The notes below the pieces were generated by a model, which was not told the origin of the DNA, made no database searches, and was given only the letters and a program-made list of their open reading frames with translations. The position numbers were made by a program, and so were the translations under genes. A DNA stretch of 64,000 nt from Myoxocephalus aenaeus (Eukaryota; Chordata; Actinopteri; Perciformes; Cottidae), in the NCBI GenBank assembly GCA_038501785.1, contig JBAMJR010000051.1, forward strand, positions 4,990,501 to 5,054,500, read 5' to 3'. The number at the start of each line of letters is the position of its first letter. Positions within the stretch are counted from its first letter, which is position 1. Positions 20,641-33,300 of this stretch are shown piece by piece.

Positions 20641-21702
20641 TCTGCATTGCTCACCACCATACTCATTCATGAACACAATTACTACCCAGATGAGGAATTA
20701 AGGATTGTCCTTGAAGTTCAAGCCCAGTCCCTGCCCTCACTGCGCACTCGGCAGGGCTCCACAGCTCTGTCGATACGCCAGTCCTGGGCAGCCGTCCGAC
20801 ATCGCTATTAACCTGAGCAGAGCCAGCCCGTCCATAAAGCTGTTTGGGATATGGCAGCTGCTCAAGGGGCAGAGAGGTATTAAGCATAGATTTACAAGAA
20901 TGAAAATGTCCTCCCTCCGTCATAATCTCTGGTCTTTTTACACGCAAGACAAGCCATACGCCCGTGAACATACACACACACTCTTGCGTAATGCTGTAGG
21001 CACGCTGCATTGGCTTGCTTTGGACGCACCACACACACACACACACTGTATATTGACACAAAGCATGCGCTGTCACTTCTGAACTGACATCCATTCACTG
21101 CTTGGGCTCATGCATACAATTTAGACATTTTGTCATTTTTCTAAGTTATCAACAGCGAAGGTTGTTCTTTGTCCACTTTGAACTCATGAACATCCACCTT
21201 ATTTCCCTGTATTTTCTGGTTCGGTGCCTCATTTCTCTTCAAACAGGGACGAAGCTCACAGCGTGTAGGAATCTACCATGTAACTCAGGAATACTGTTCC
21301 ACAGCACATCAAAGTCTGTTTGAGCTCACATTCACTACGAATACAGTGCAGCATTGTCAGAAGAAGGAATGCAACCCAAAAGAGCTGTTTTCAAAGAGGA
21401 GTCAAATGAAAGCTGATCTACTGGAGAGAAAGCACAGAATGACAGTAAGTCATATCATTACAGTAGACTGATGCAACAGCATATCTTCTTCAGATGAGCA
21501 CACTAATTTGAAGTCTCCTGCAATATATGCAGGGTTCAAATTCAATGGACACATCAACAGATGCGCAGTCATACCATATAAATATGTAAAAATGTTGCAC
21601 TGGTTCCCCTTTTCTTTGGGATTTGATTGAAGCAACAAACAGTCAGATTTCTTGGCCTCTCGATCCCTGCGGCGGTGCTGAATTTCCCTTGCATCAGATC
21701 CT

Positions 21703-21930
21703 TTAGGAATCAAAAGCCCGATCTTCACAGATCTCCAGAGCAGCTTTACTCGCACCACCAAACACTTCCACATTAGCGTCAATCCAAGGAACCACGTTGC
21801 CCGGCATGTAGGCGGAGCAGTTGGCCAGACCCATGATGTCCACGGGCCGCAGCACTCGGTCCCACATGTTGAACTGGCTCAGCTCGCCCACGAAGGCCTG
21901 CGTGGCGTCAAAACGGCCTCCGACTATGTC
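21703..21930 (-). CDS. nptx2: nptx2-like exon 5: end of pentraxin domain, with stop
   Basis: Encodes the last 75 residues, starting DIVGGRFDATQAFVGELSQF and followed by NMWDRVLRPVDIMGLANCSA; the stop codon ends at 21703. DATQAFVGELSQFN.WDR is a hallmark of neuronal pentraxins. The tail NVEVFGGASKAALEICED resembles NPTX2 in VFGGASK but diverges at the very end, which is normal between paralogues. Confidence 0.96.
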   Translation of the reverse strand, partial: DIVGGRFDATQAFVGELSQFNMWDRVLRPVDIMGLANCSAYMPGNVVPWIDANVEVFGGASKAALEICEDRAFDS

Positions 21931-24900
21931 CTTCAAGGAAAAGCAGGAGATGAGAGTTTGTGAGTTCACTTCTGACGGAATTGTAATAAAACTTTAATTA
22001 AAACGCATCAATTCTGTTTGATTTCCATCAAGCTATCCAAACAACTCTGAATATTTTTCAGTGTGCTGCCACTTTTAAATATCCAAGTGTTGTGCAGTCT
22101 CCAATACCGTTGCAACATGCAGCAATCTCACCTTGTGGGAAAGCCAGAACACATATTGCATTAGGCTCCACTCTAATGCAATATGATGTAATGTCTCTCT
22201 GAGGATACCATTCATCTGTCACTGTACATTTATTTCATATATACATGGGCTGTCATGATATGAGGTAACCGCTAAAATAACCCGCTAATCCAACTCTGCC
22301 CTTTAAAAGTAGACAAATGAGGTAATACAGAAAGGGCCATGATAGCGTGAGAAGAGCCTCCCTATCCTCTCTCCCCTGCTCCCTGCCTCCGGCATTGAAC
22401 TCAGAGGAGAATACACCCAGGGATCTTAGTGACACAAGGAAACACACACACACACTCACACAAACACTAACGCATGCGAGCACACCTGCTCTTTACCAGC
22501 TAAGCTTTTTCCGTGCTCTCACCTGCTCCTGGCCCAGGATGATCACCCCTCCAGGTTTAATTGGGTGCCAGGGGGCCAGGTTGTCCCCAGTGCCCAGACG
22601 TTCGCCATCCTGGTAAGCCTCCCAGAAACCGTCTCTGGTCGTCCAGGTGATGCAGATGTGGTGCCAGCGTCCGTCACTCACTGACAGAGGGAGCTGAGCC
22701 ACCTGGTCAGGAGTTCCAAAGAGAAAGGAGCAGGAAGAGGGGAGCACAAGGGGGCAAGAGGAGTCAAGAGAGATTTGAGATTAATTGGGGCACGCTAGAA
22801 ACAAGGACAGCAATTAGAAGGGTTAGCGCTTCAAAGAGACAGCCCTCTGCAGAGACAGCCCTCTGCAGAGAATTCTCCAGATGTAGCCAGTGTAACATAT
22901 ATAATTTAGATTACCCAGGTGACATCAAGGGATGGAACATCCTTCAAAGCAGTTGGGTCGCTAACAGCAAAACTGTGTCCTCTTATGCTTTTGCGCTTTG
23001 TTCAGAGATCAAAGAAAAACAACTGGTGATTTTACCAACCAATGACATCATGGTCCTCTGAGGATACAGAACATCACATGAGATTAAGAGTATCTCATTA
23101 GCCTTTTCCGTCTGAGCCTACAGAGTTACTTCACACTTGTGTCTTGTTGCAGTTGCACATAAAACCTGAAAAGATGGGAAGAGCCACTAGAAATAAAATC
23201 CAAGCCACTTGCAATTACAGAGGCAATTGTCCTGGTTATGGATGCCTGGTGGCATTTAAAGACCACTGGGACTACAGGGAACGCAGTATTATTAAGAAGT
23301 CTGTCTGAGTTTGACGACTAAGCCTCACTTACTGTTAAAGATTTAGAAATTTAGAAATGAAAAATATTTTTTTGTTAAATATTCCGCACTACTTAAAATA
23401 TGACAGTAGTGATGTTTTGTACAGAAATAGTTTAATATTTAAACACCACACCCACAGAGCATACTTTATGAATACATGACTCACTCTTTTTCATCTAAAA
23501 GACGACAAATTATCTCGATCTCAAAAATAAAAGGTACTATATTATAGTGAATATAATAGTAGAGATTATTTTTTTTCCCTGGCCTTTTTAGAATTACACT
23601 TTTTGACTTCTCATCGCAGGAAGCCTGACGCCTGAACTGATATACGGATATGCTTCTCCTGCTGTAAAATGTCAAAATGTCTGATGTGAAAAAATACGAT
23701 GCATTTTACATCTGGTTCAAAGGACAGTTTCTTCTTCAGCGCCAAAAGGCTGTAGATAAGGTTCTGCAGATAAAATGTTTCAAGAAGGTCATATACTTAT
23801 GTACTTCCTACCAACAGTCAGAAAGGTCTTGTTAAAAATCAGCTCACATGTACGGTGTCGAAGAAAAACAAGTCCACCATATGAATTTTTAATGGTATGA
23901 CAATTCTGTAATAATCCAAAATAAAATGCACAGAACTGCTTAAAGATTTTCTAAAATGTGGGGAAATTGTCTTCCATATAACACCAAATTTCCGATCAGA
24001 TTACACATGCGCACAAACTCATTTTTAATGTTGTACAAGACCAGTTGAATCCATTACAGATTAAACTCCTGGCAACTGCATTCGATTGGAAAATGAAGAT
24101 AGCATGTTTTACATGGTTTTACCTTTGGGGCGGGAGACATATTGACAAAGTTGAGAGCCTGACTATCCGGATGAAGATGCTACTTTACAACAATAAAGAG
24201 TCCCTCTAGCCACCCACAAATATAAAATACAATGTTGCACTTTTTGGTAGTCGAGGCAGCTTTCTGCTTCCCTACTCAGCATAAGAAAATGTGCCCCAGT
24301 GGACCGTGTTATCACTGTGTGAACAAGTTCAACACATGGATGTGCTGCTGCACATATGGTATTCATATTCACTAGTCTTGCCTCACTCTCCTCCACATTG
24401 CTCTCTTTTTCTCTGACGCTTTCTCTGGCATCTTCTGATCTTTCACTCTTTCCCCTCGCTCTCCTCAGCACCCTGTCGCCTCCAAAAACTCTGCAGCTTG
24501 TCTTTTCCCTCCCCTCTTTTCCTCTTTTCCCTCATACTCGCATCCCTTTCTCCCACCATCTTTCTCTCATCTGTCTGACTTGAACACATGTATAATGCAT
24601 AGGGAAGGGAATAACTGTGAGGAGACCTGCCTGTGCCAATAACGGCCAACGTAAACAACACAGAGAAAGGAAAAGGGGGCGGGCCTCTCCAGTGTGCGAG
24701 CATTTTACAGAGAAATCCCCCAAATCCAACATTGCACTGTTGCAGAAGCAACTGTGCCACCAGGAAAACATATTATCACAGCATCAACATTAACACTATT
24801 AAGGCTAAATGCCATAAAATATTCATACTTCCAACACTTGTGTTACAGTAATTTAAATCCCGTTCGCTGACTGAATCCTCACAGTATGACTGTGTAGCAA

Positions 24901-24982
24901 CAGTATTTTCTGCAGAGTGCAAAGACGGCGATGCCTTCAAATAAGCACACACGGCAGCACAAGTTCTCTCATGAATTATTCT

Positions 24983-25067
<85 letters not shown>

Positions 25068-28000
25068 AATGTCAATCAATGATATGAAATGTTTATAAGG
25101 TGCAAAATTGAATATTCAGAGCTGATGGTCAGCAAGTGTCCTCTGAGCTGTATCATGGTTGTGCTCACATGTACATACAGTAGCTACCGACATTAACATA
25201 TTCATGCATCCTTTGCATTTAATTAGCGCCACTGCTGATCCACTTTTACCAGCATCATTACAGCCAGCGGTGCTGCCAGGCGATCATGAATGATTCTGAG
25301 CTTCCTTCTTCACAAAATCAGGGCAGAGGGAAATAATCAAAGTTGCTCTTCTCTCCATCAACAAATAATTAAAGAACAGTGTGTGCCAGTTTTTCCATTG
25401 TGGACCTACCTTATCATTAACCAGTAGCTCGATGGGGTTGTTTCCCCATTCGATGAGGACTATCTCGTTGGCCTGGCCTGGCACGCCATACGAGAACGGG
25501 GTTCCTATGCCGGGACTGGCGCTGGACTTGAGCCACATACACACGGTGAAGGCGTACATCTCTGGGAGGCTCTTCTTGATGCGTCCATACAAGTAGTTAG
25601 TGCGAAGGGAGAGGGACACTTTGAAATCTTCGGGTGATTTGAAGGCATTGTTACCTGTTGATGGACAATAATTACATATTTTTAAAATTGCCTTTGGTGT
25701 GTCATAATTTGATGTAATCAAGAAAGTCTTCTTCCGATGTTGATGCAATAAACATGGTCCGCTGCCACTAACTGGAGATTGTCATAATGTTCTGCGACAG
25801 TGTCAAGCGCAAACTTCTCAGGGTGACAGGGTGCTGCACCCGATCCCTGGTACTCGTTATTGTAAGCCCAGAGCAGGGAGACAACCAGATCATGTTACAC
25901 ATTCACTGAAGGGTTATCATCGGTAGAAAAAAATTCACATTTCCAGCTGACAAAACAACACCACAAAGCCTCAAACGTCAGTGTAGAATTGATTTAACAC
26001 CGCCTGCATTGCCTTGACGTGAATTGAATTTAATAAGGCTCACAAAGGTATACTATTTATTGTGGTGCTGTTGTATTGACTCATTATATTCTACAGGTGG
26101 GTGTGTGGTTGTGGACACCTCCTGTGAGCAATCAACTTTGGTTCAAACTTGTATCCTTTAAACAGCCCCTGACTCAATCCACTACGTCTCTTGGGACACA
26201 GGTCTCACAGGAGATGTCTGGTGAGTGGTGACATAATCTTCAAAAATAATTTTGCTTTCAGCAAAGATATTCTGTTATTCTGATGCCAACCATCAAAGTG
26301 ATTCCCTGGAGTGTGGACATCTCTCCAATAGTTCTTAAACTAATTAAACATTCAGTGTTGCTTTTCAAGCCTTATTTTTCAAGACCAGGAGCTGCTCTGA
26401 GAATAAAAGACTTGTGTTCTGAGGTTTCTACTTCCATCATCAGGAATTTGCACAAGGACTGACTAATTAGAGCTAAATCTGGCAGACAAAAAAAAGTCTG
26501 GCATTACTTCTGGCCAACAATTCACAGCACCCATTGTATGTATCACTTACTTTTCTCAAGCTCTGTGATCCTCTCTAGGAGGGAATTGAGAGCGCTTTCG
26601 GTGCGTTGGCGGTGGGCCGCAGTTTCATTGTAGAGCTGGCTCTTCTCCTGCTCCAGATCGGCCACCTTCCGGAGAAGCTGGCCCTCCAGCGCCCCGAGAC
26701 GCTGCCGCAGCAGCTCGCGCAGCTCTGGTGGCAGAGGAGTCAGAGCCGAGACTCCTCCAGTTGACACGTTTGTGCTGGGGAGACGCAAATTCTGCTGCTG
26801 GGAGGCCGAGAGGGAAATATTGCATGGATGGATGGATGATGAATGATGGATGATGGATGGAGGATGGATGGATTGATGGATTGATGGATGATGGATGGAT
26901 GGAGGATGGATTGATGGATGATGGATGAAGGATGATGGATGATGGATGAAGGATGATGGATGAAGGATGATGGATTGATGGATTGGTGGATGATGGATGA
27001 TGGATGAAGGATGATGGATTGATGGATGAAGGATAGATGAATGGACGGATGATGAATGATGGATGATGGATGGATGACGGATAGAGGATGGATGGATTGA
27101 TAGAATGATGGATGAATGGACAGATGATGGATGGATGACGGATGGATGGATTGATGGATTGATGGGTTGATGGATTGATGGATGGATGATGGAGGATGGA
27201 TGATGGATGATGGATGAAGGATGATGGATGATGGATGATTGATTGATGGATTGGTGGATGATGGATGATGGATGAAGGATGATGGATGAAGGATGATGGA
27301 TGATGGATTGATGGATGATGGATGATGGATGATGGATGATGGATTGATGGATGATGGATGGATGATGAATGATGGATGATGGATGATGGATGGATGACGG
27401 ATGGAGGATGGATGGATTGATAGAATGATGGATGAATGGACGGATGATGGATGGATGACGGATGGAGGATGGATTGATGGATGGATGATGGAGGATGGAT
27501 GATGGATGAAGGATGATGGATTGATGGATGATGGATTGATGGATTGATGGATTGATGAATTGATGGATTGATGAATTGATGGATGATGGATAGATGGATG
27601 GTGATGGATGAATGTAGGATGGATGATGGATGGAGCAGAAGGGAGTGACACATACAAACAATGTCAAAGACATTTAATCCAATTAATCCTGTGCACTCAA
27701 ACAAGCATTCAGTCTGCATTAAGACCTGGATTTGCAGTAGAGGACTGATTGTATTGACCCTTTAGCCCTGATATCCTTTAGCACCATTGTTTTTGATACA
27801 GCAATAATAAAATGAAGACAGTTTGTCCCTGCAGCAGACTTTCATTGGTGACCTGCCAAACACCATGGGCAGGGTAATAAAGGTAGGCGCCACGATGTCG
27901 CCCTGAGTTCTCACCAGGCGTGATCGCATAAGGTTTTTAAAATAAGGGGACAGACAAAAAATTGCACAGTCCCACACTTATAGTGGTGTCTCACCGTGCA

Positions 28001-28838
28001 GAAAAATGCCCTCAGATGTTCATTTCTAAAGCGTGTGTGGATGTTGTCCTGCTGTCTGGGATTCACACACTTTGTGACCCATTCACAGTGTTTGATTAAT
28101 CTTTCAAGACACAGTGGAGCCATCTGAAAAGCTCAAATGTGTCATACCCAGGTAAACTGGTGCAAACAAGAGGTCCTGAATGCAATTGTTGAGATATGTA
28201 GATGGGTTTGATTAGTTAGAGAGGTCTTGCTCAAGGGACCCATGCACTATCAGCCAGGCTTACAATCATTATGTTAAGCAGATGCAGATCAATAGATATG
28301 TGATTAGAATGCAATATAATATGTATCCTCACAGCTGCAGTAAATCCTTGATTTGATCGGGGTATTAAAGCAACCAATCAAGGAGAGAGGGAGACGGGGA
28401 AAGGACTAAAGGACGGATGAGAGATGGATGGCTCGGTAATGCAGCATACTGTATAGAAACAACCTTGAATTTAAATAATCAGAGTTGTAATTGTTTATGT
28501 TATCAAGGCTGTCAGATGCTGAAAAAATTATATGACATAAGAGATAAAGCCATGGCTTACACACTGGCCTTCTGCTGTATGTAAAGCACTTCACTCGAGG
28601 TGACCTCAATATCAGTTGTGATCTCGGAGCCTTGTGGAATGAATGCACACACCAGGTCTCCTGAGGCTGATGGAGATAAAGCTCTGCAGGGCAACGGGAA
28701 TTTATGAACGACTAAACCATTAAGCATTTGATGCAGGTGAAATCTGCGGGAATTAATTTCATCAGCTGTTATGAATAACCAGGTGCACAACTGCAAATAA
28801 AACATTATGTGGAACACGCACGCACGCACGCGCACACA

Positions 28839-28912
<74 letters not shown>

Positions 28913-29780
28913 CTGGCATACATTATTAAAGGTTGCGTTACGAATCCCGGCACCACATGCGTGATTACACCTTTGACATGTATTTTTGTTGTTGTTGCTC
29001 ATTTCTTATTGAAGACTCTTATACTGCGGGTTTCGCCTTAAGAGTTATCTTTTGATGATACACACGTTTTGATGTGACATGCCTATTACGTGACCCTTTG
29101 ATCTCACGATCCCCTGAGAGGACTCCTGCAGCACAGAGTAGGCCTATTATCAGACGTGTGTGCAGTGTTTAAAAAACATATGCCTGAACATATGTGTACT
29201 GCATGTGGCTTTATTAATCGAAATAATTAATAGGTTTCGGGAGAAACCAAATCAAAGTGCTTATCTGGCTCGTTTACGCATGAGCAACATTTTTGTGCCA
29301 TCTTACCTCCAAGTTCTCCAGCCGACCCTTGAGACTCTGCATGGTCTTGCCCAGCTGGTCTATGGTATCGCCGGGGTCCCGGGGCAGGTCCCCCATGGTG
29401 TTCTTGACGTATTCCTTCCGCCTGGAGCCCTGACCTCGGGACTTGCCCTGCGGCGACTCGTCGGCTGCCGCCTCGCAGCGCACCAGCTTGGAGTTGAGCT
29501 CCTTGATGGTCCCCTGCTGGCTCACGATGGTCTCCTTCTGCTGCAGGATGGTCTCCCGGAGCTGGATGATCGTGTTCCGCAGCTCGTCCTCCACGGGGCT
29601 GCTGCTCTGGACACGGTTCCCCGTGGGACCATACCCGCAGCCCGGCTCTGCGCCCGGGGGAATGGCGTTACAAACGAAGCGGCTACCTGTAGCATCCTGG
29701 CTTCGCACCGTGTGTCCGCTGACCAGGTATAAAAGTCCAACTACTAGAACCAGCATCCCGACTGGATCCGCAAATTCCAC
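21703..29780 (-). CDS. nptx2: Neuronal pentraxin 2-like gene (whole gene, five coding exons)
   Basis: Joined exons are 29780-29307, 26797-26551, 25654-25410, 22702-22523 and 21930-21703, giving about 457 residues; mammalian NPTX2 has about 430. NPTX2 (Narp) is a secreted, calcium-dependent, multimeric pentraxin that clusters AMPA receptors at excitatory synapses. Order of parts: hydrophobic signal peptide (about residues 9-22), N-terminal region with cysteines, a long coiled coil (about 60-240), then a pentraxin domain of about 200 residues. The domain holds the pentraxin signature HICITWTT at about residue 337. The segments KNTMGDLPRDPG, QLLRKVADLE and NNAFKSPEDFKVSL fit NPTX2 better than NPTX1. 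All splice junctions are GT-AG with matching phases (0, 1, 0, 0). Teleosts may have two copies, so the a/b assignment is open. Confidence 0.93.
21931..22522 (-). other. nptx2-like intron 4
   Basis: Intron of 592 bp with GTGAGA donor and AAG acceptor on the minus strand. It contains a short CA-rich stretch near 22440-22470 and nothing else of note. Confidence 0.85.
22523..22702 (-). CDS. nptx2: nptx2-like exon 4: pentraxin signature
   Basis: This 180-bp exon is in phase 0 at both ends. It encodes LPLSVSDGRWHHICITWTTR and continues with DGFWEAYQDGERLGTGDNLA and PWHPIKPGGVIILGQEQ. HICITWTT fits the pentraxin signature H-x-C-x-[ST]-W-x-[ST]. The segment includes acidic residues that contribute to calcium binding in the family. 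Confidence 0.97.
22703..25409 (-). other. nptx2-like intron 3
   Basis: Intron of 2.7 kb. It contains a short tandem duplication (GAGACAGCCCTCTGCA twice, near 22835-22870) and a (TG)n tract at 24989-25066. No other gene or transposon is recognised. Confidence 0.85.
24989..25066. repeat. (TG)n microsatellite
   Basis: A TG run of about 78 bp in nptx2-like intron 3. Confidence 0.97.
25410..25654 (-). CDS. nptx2: nptx2-like exon 3: start of pentraxin domain
   Basis: The exon is 245 bp, entering in phase 1 and leaving in phase 0 at GTAGGT. It encodes SPEDFKVSLSLRTNYLYGRI, then KKSLPEMYAFTVCMWLKSSA and the very conserved PFSYGVPGQANEIVLIEWGN. The cysteine in FTVCMWL pairs with the one in HICITW of exon 4 in known pentraxins. 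Confidence 0.96.
25655..26550 (-). other. nptx2-like intron 2
   Basis: Intron of 896 bp with GTAAGT donor and CAACAG acceptor on the minus strand. No exon, RNA gene or clear repeat is seen. Confidence 0.85.
26551..26797 (-). CDS. nptx2: nptx2-like exon 2: coiled coil
   Basis: Encodes the second half of the coiled coil: LPPELRELLRQRLGALEGQL, then LLRKVADLEQEK, an N-glycosylation sequon NET and ALNSLLERITELEK. The exon leaves in phase 1 at GTAAGT. The acceptor is a triple CAG, so the exon may begin at 26797, 26794 or 26791 (zero to two glutamines fewer); all keep the frame. A tetranucleotide minisatellite begins only about 24 bp upstream of the acceptor. The open frame that runs back through the minisatellite is intron read-through, not extra coding sequence. 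Confidence 0.93.
26821..27640. repeat. (GGAT)n / (GATGAT) minisatellite in nptx2-like intron 1
   Basis: About 820 bp of variants of GGAT, GATGAT, GGATTGAT and GGATGAAG on the plus strand, reading CATC/ATCC on the gene strand. Longer blocks recur: the run containing GACGGAT, GGAGGATGGATGGATTGATA and GAATGATGGATGAATGGAC occurs near 27060-27125 and again near 27390-27445, so the array grew partly by duplicating segments of about 330 bp. All three minus-strand frames are open across it, giving long Ser-Ile-His-Pro frames that are not genes. Its left edge lies about 24 bp from the exon 2 acceptor. Confidence 0.96.
27641..29306 (-). other. nptx2-like intron 1, part between the minisatellite and exon 1
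   Basis: This is 1.7 kb of intron containing a (CA)n tract at 28816-28911. No coding segment is recognised. Confidence 0.8.
28816..28911. repeat. (CA)n microsatellite
   Basis: A CA run of about 96 bp, with a CGCA-rich left part, in nptx2-like intron 1. Confidence 0.96.
29307..29780 (-). CDS. nptx2: nptx2-like exon 1: signal peptide and start of coiled coil
   Basis: Encodes 158 residues. Translation starts MEFADPVGMLVLVVGLLYLV; a second ATG at residue 9 directly precedes the hydrophobic core and could also serve as the start. RFVCNAIPPGAEPGCGYG holds the conserved N-terminal cysteines used for disulfide-linked multimers. ELRNTIIQLRETILQQKET begins the coiled coil, and KNTMGDLPRDPG is the family's conserved linker. 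The exon ends in phase 0 at GTAAGA. It is clearly more GC- and CpG-rich than its flanks, as expected for a first exon near a CpG-island promoter. Confidence 0.95.
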
Positions 29781-30330
29781 TTAAAGGAAAAAAGGCTCCG
29801 TAATTACTGACTGAGCTTGAAGTCTCCCGTAAAATAATAAACTTATTACAACAACTCGTTGATTCAAGTGGTTGAATTCATTTTTTTCTAGACTTCCAAA
29901 GAGTGATAAAAAAAAGGACCAAACTTAGTTTACATTGGAACCAAGGAAAGAAACTAATCAAAATCCGCAGTGAAAAATCATAAAATCAATACATCCACAA
30001 ACCACATGGTCGCTCCTGCAAAAAAAATAATACACCAACAAACCTCAATTCTTACTTTCAGCAGGTGGAAACGCGGTATCAGGATCTGATAGCTCCTCTC
30101 ACAGGGAAACAAACAAAAAAGTTCTACTGATTTGTAATATTGATTTAAAAAAAAAAAATCCACAGAGGGTTGCAGAGAAATCAGCTTCGCCTGTCTTGCC
30201 TCTCCGGTCGGCTGGATTGTCAGTGAGCTGAAAAAACAGCGACGCTGCTCAACCAGATTATTAAAGGGAGGTGCGCACTGGCGCTTCCGCTCATCATCTG
30301 TGCGCTCCGGTTATTCAGCTCCAGGATACA
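29781..30330 (-). promoter_or_regulatory. Probable 5' UTR and promoter area of the nptx2-like gene
   Basis: Upstream flank of the nptx2-like start codon on the minus strand. A GC-richer patch lies at 30180-30310. No TATA box or start site can be fixed, so the call rests on position. Confidence 0.4.
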
Positions 30331-33300
30331 GTAGCTGCGTCATCCCTGAATCCCAACTCATGCCCATGGGTCTATCTCATTGACTCTTTATGACCTGTTT
30401 AAAAGCGCTGAAGCTTTAAAATATGAAACAAAAACACATTGAGAGTTCAGGTTTTCAGTGGGTTGCCTGTTTTTATGTGTGTATGATACCATCTGGAGGA
30501 CTATGCGGGCTCTGTGTAGCTTTTATGATGTAATTGTAGCATCAAACATTCGTGATAGGGTCATAATACACACTAGTATGATACTGTGAGTATTGATTGC
30601 TAACTTCACATCTGTCGGGATCTTGCATCAGGGGATTCTTGCACTCTCTTTGCCCCTCAGAGTCTGCATTTGTTAAAAACATTTTTTTTTCTTCCAACAG
30701 GGAACACTTGGTCTAACATCAAACTTTAAGGATTAGTTACTCCAATTGAAATCCACAGTTCAAATTAGGAGTTTGATTAAAACCAGCTCCCCATTGCCTT
30801 CTCTCATTCTTGTGCATAAGAAAATGACTTTCATTCTCATTCTTAATTCACATTAATGAAACCGACTAAAGAACTTGACTTAAACTTAAACACTCATGTC
30901 TTGCCTTGAAAATATGATGGTCGATGCTGAATGGCACCAAGGCCATGCTGAATACAATCACAGGTTGGCTCTAGTTTGCTGTTAAAATGTAATGCAGATA
31001 AATAGCATAACTCAATAGAGCATAACATAATTACTTATACATGTTATTTAAACAGTGAGTGCACTCTGCATGATGGGGTCTTGTCCCAGGTTGGTCTCAT
31101 TTAAGGGTAGAACCTTTCTTAGGATTTTTCTTTTTCCATTTCTAGTTTTGATACTGCTTTTGTAGAGCCAGCTATCAAGAGACTTTCTTATGTCCGGCTG
31201 ATATGGCACATAGGCTGCTGATGTGAGGACGCAGTGCTGCAGTAATTATTTTATGTGTTCATTGCTGATAATAAAGCCATGCAACGGTTTACTGGAAAGC
31301 TTGTTCGTGTTTAATTGTGGTGCGTGTTTGTGGTGAGTAAAATACTTGTGACCTGGGCCAAATAGAACTAAAAATAATCCATGGTGTTTGCTTTATTAAT
31401 CTGGCTGGTGGGAGTTTATCCTATAACCATTAGATAACAGTTTCACAGGAACAGCAAGTGAAAAAAATAGCATGTAAAATTAATATTGCTGTCTGGTTCA
31501 GTTCACTCAAATTGTCGGTTGCAGTCCAAGAGGACAACATGTATCCATCGGGAGGCACGGTACGTACAAAACTCACTGTGTGACAAACATTTTCAAATAT
31601 TCAAATCCAATCCCTCCTGACACAAAGCTCACCCCGTTAAACACGTCAAACCTTCGAAGAAAACTGATCTCAAAGCCTTTTCAGGATGGCAACACTTCTC
31701 AAAATACCCACAGTGAACAACATTTGAAAAGAAGTGTTCATTATTTCGGCAGCAAAGTACATAGCAGTTCTATGCTGTTGCATGTGAAACGTGATGTTAT
31801 GTTATCGGTTCTATATATTTAGAAATCTGCAGGCAGATGCTTGTCGGTAGCAAGATGACACCATTAGCCTCCTTTGACAATGATAGAGAGTGAAGAGAAT
31901 CACAGCAGGTTTTGTTTGGAGCTCCCTTCATGTTTCGTCAAACTGAGACAAGGGAGCAGGCGTCTGTCAGATACCTGCTTAGAATTGTGGAATATGAAAA
32001 AACTTCAAAGCCAGACGTCGACTCAGTTCAGATTATGAATGGAGCGCAGCATGGCTGTTATCAAGCACAGAGATGTCTTGTTTCCCAAAACTGCCTCATC
32101 AATTTTTATTTCTCAAGATAATTCCCTTAAAACATGAAGCGGTGGGGCAGCGATAGCCCATGCGGGATGCTCTCTTAGCGCGGTGTGCAGCATTACTGCG
32201 CTGCCCATCACAGCCATCAGCTCCTATCTGCTCACAGGGCCTAAGAGCTGAATGTCAGCCGGCATTAATGCACACTCAGCGTACAATGGGAACACAGAAC
32301 CGGGACTGACAGCGAGCGGCCGGTGAAGTCAATGCTAAGGAAGGCAGTTTCTAATATGACAGGTCCCCTGGGGGAAAAGGGACACACGATCACCATGGAA
32401 ACCTCATATCCTCCCTGATCCCCACCTCTCCCACCTCGGTGAGTGCGGTGCTAGCAGAAGTGAAGTGGGAGTACTGAAGACTGAGCAGAGATGACAACTT
32501 TCACTTCAAAGTTGATGGGATAAAGTTATTTCCCTTTCATGTTGCAACTGGTGAGCGCAGGGGTGAAGTAACTTTACTTTTTTAAGCGCCTTCAGCGAGG
32601 GTTAAGATGTCAGCAGGGATTGAACTCTTATCTGAAGTTTCCCATATAAATGAACACATTTCAGAGTAACAATTTGCTCTTTACTCAATGCAATGATATT
32701 TTTTTTTGTCGGTACAAGCAAAGGCACTGATTTACAGAGAACCAGACACATATGTTTTAAGGATACATCTCCTCTCCTCCTCTCAATATGATGCAATTCA
32801 ATAAAACAAAACAAAAAAACTGCAGCCTAAACATTACCAGAATTGTATGAAAACATTTTTATCAGTACATTTTTTATTTATTTGTTACATAAAAGAAGTA
32901 TTGATTCGACAACTGTTGTGTGGAACTACATTTTTCCTGCTCATATTAACGTTTAAGGGCCGATGGGACGCATTGAGCAGCTCTATTGACAGAAATGGAC
33001 GTGACGATTCATAACTATGTATTCATTAATGTATAACTAACTACCTGCAACTAAGAATCATTGTGTTTTTATTACTTTTGAATGAGCTCTTCATATCTGG
33101 AGATCCAGTCCTCTCCACAGAGTCTGCATGTTAAATCATCAGCCCAGTACGGAGACACCAAACACTGGCTTTACATAAGGTCATTCACAATGGGTATTTA
33201 GTTGGTTGCAATCTGCGCTGGTCCTTTAAAAGAGTCTGGTAAATTATTGAACATGCAACTGGTGAATATAGTTTGTGAATATGAGACCACGTATTTACGA

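Noticed and set aside
20663..21094. Frames of 125-143 codons on both strands just beyond the nptx2 stop
   Set aside because: They lie in the likely 3' UTR or flank, contain a CA-rich tract and match no family known to me.
26543..27719. Three long minus-strand frames (305-376 codons) rich in Ser, Ile, His and Pro
   Set aside because: They are translations of the (CATC/ATCC)n minisatellite in three frames; only the last part of one (26797-26551) is real nptx2 exon 2.
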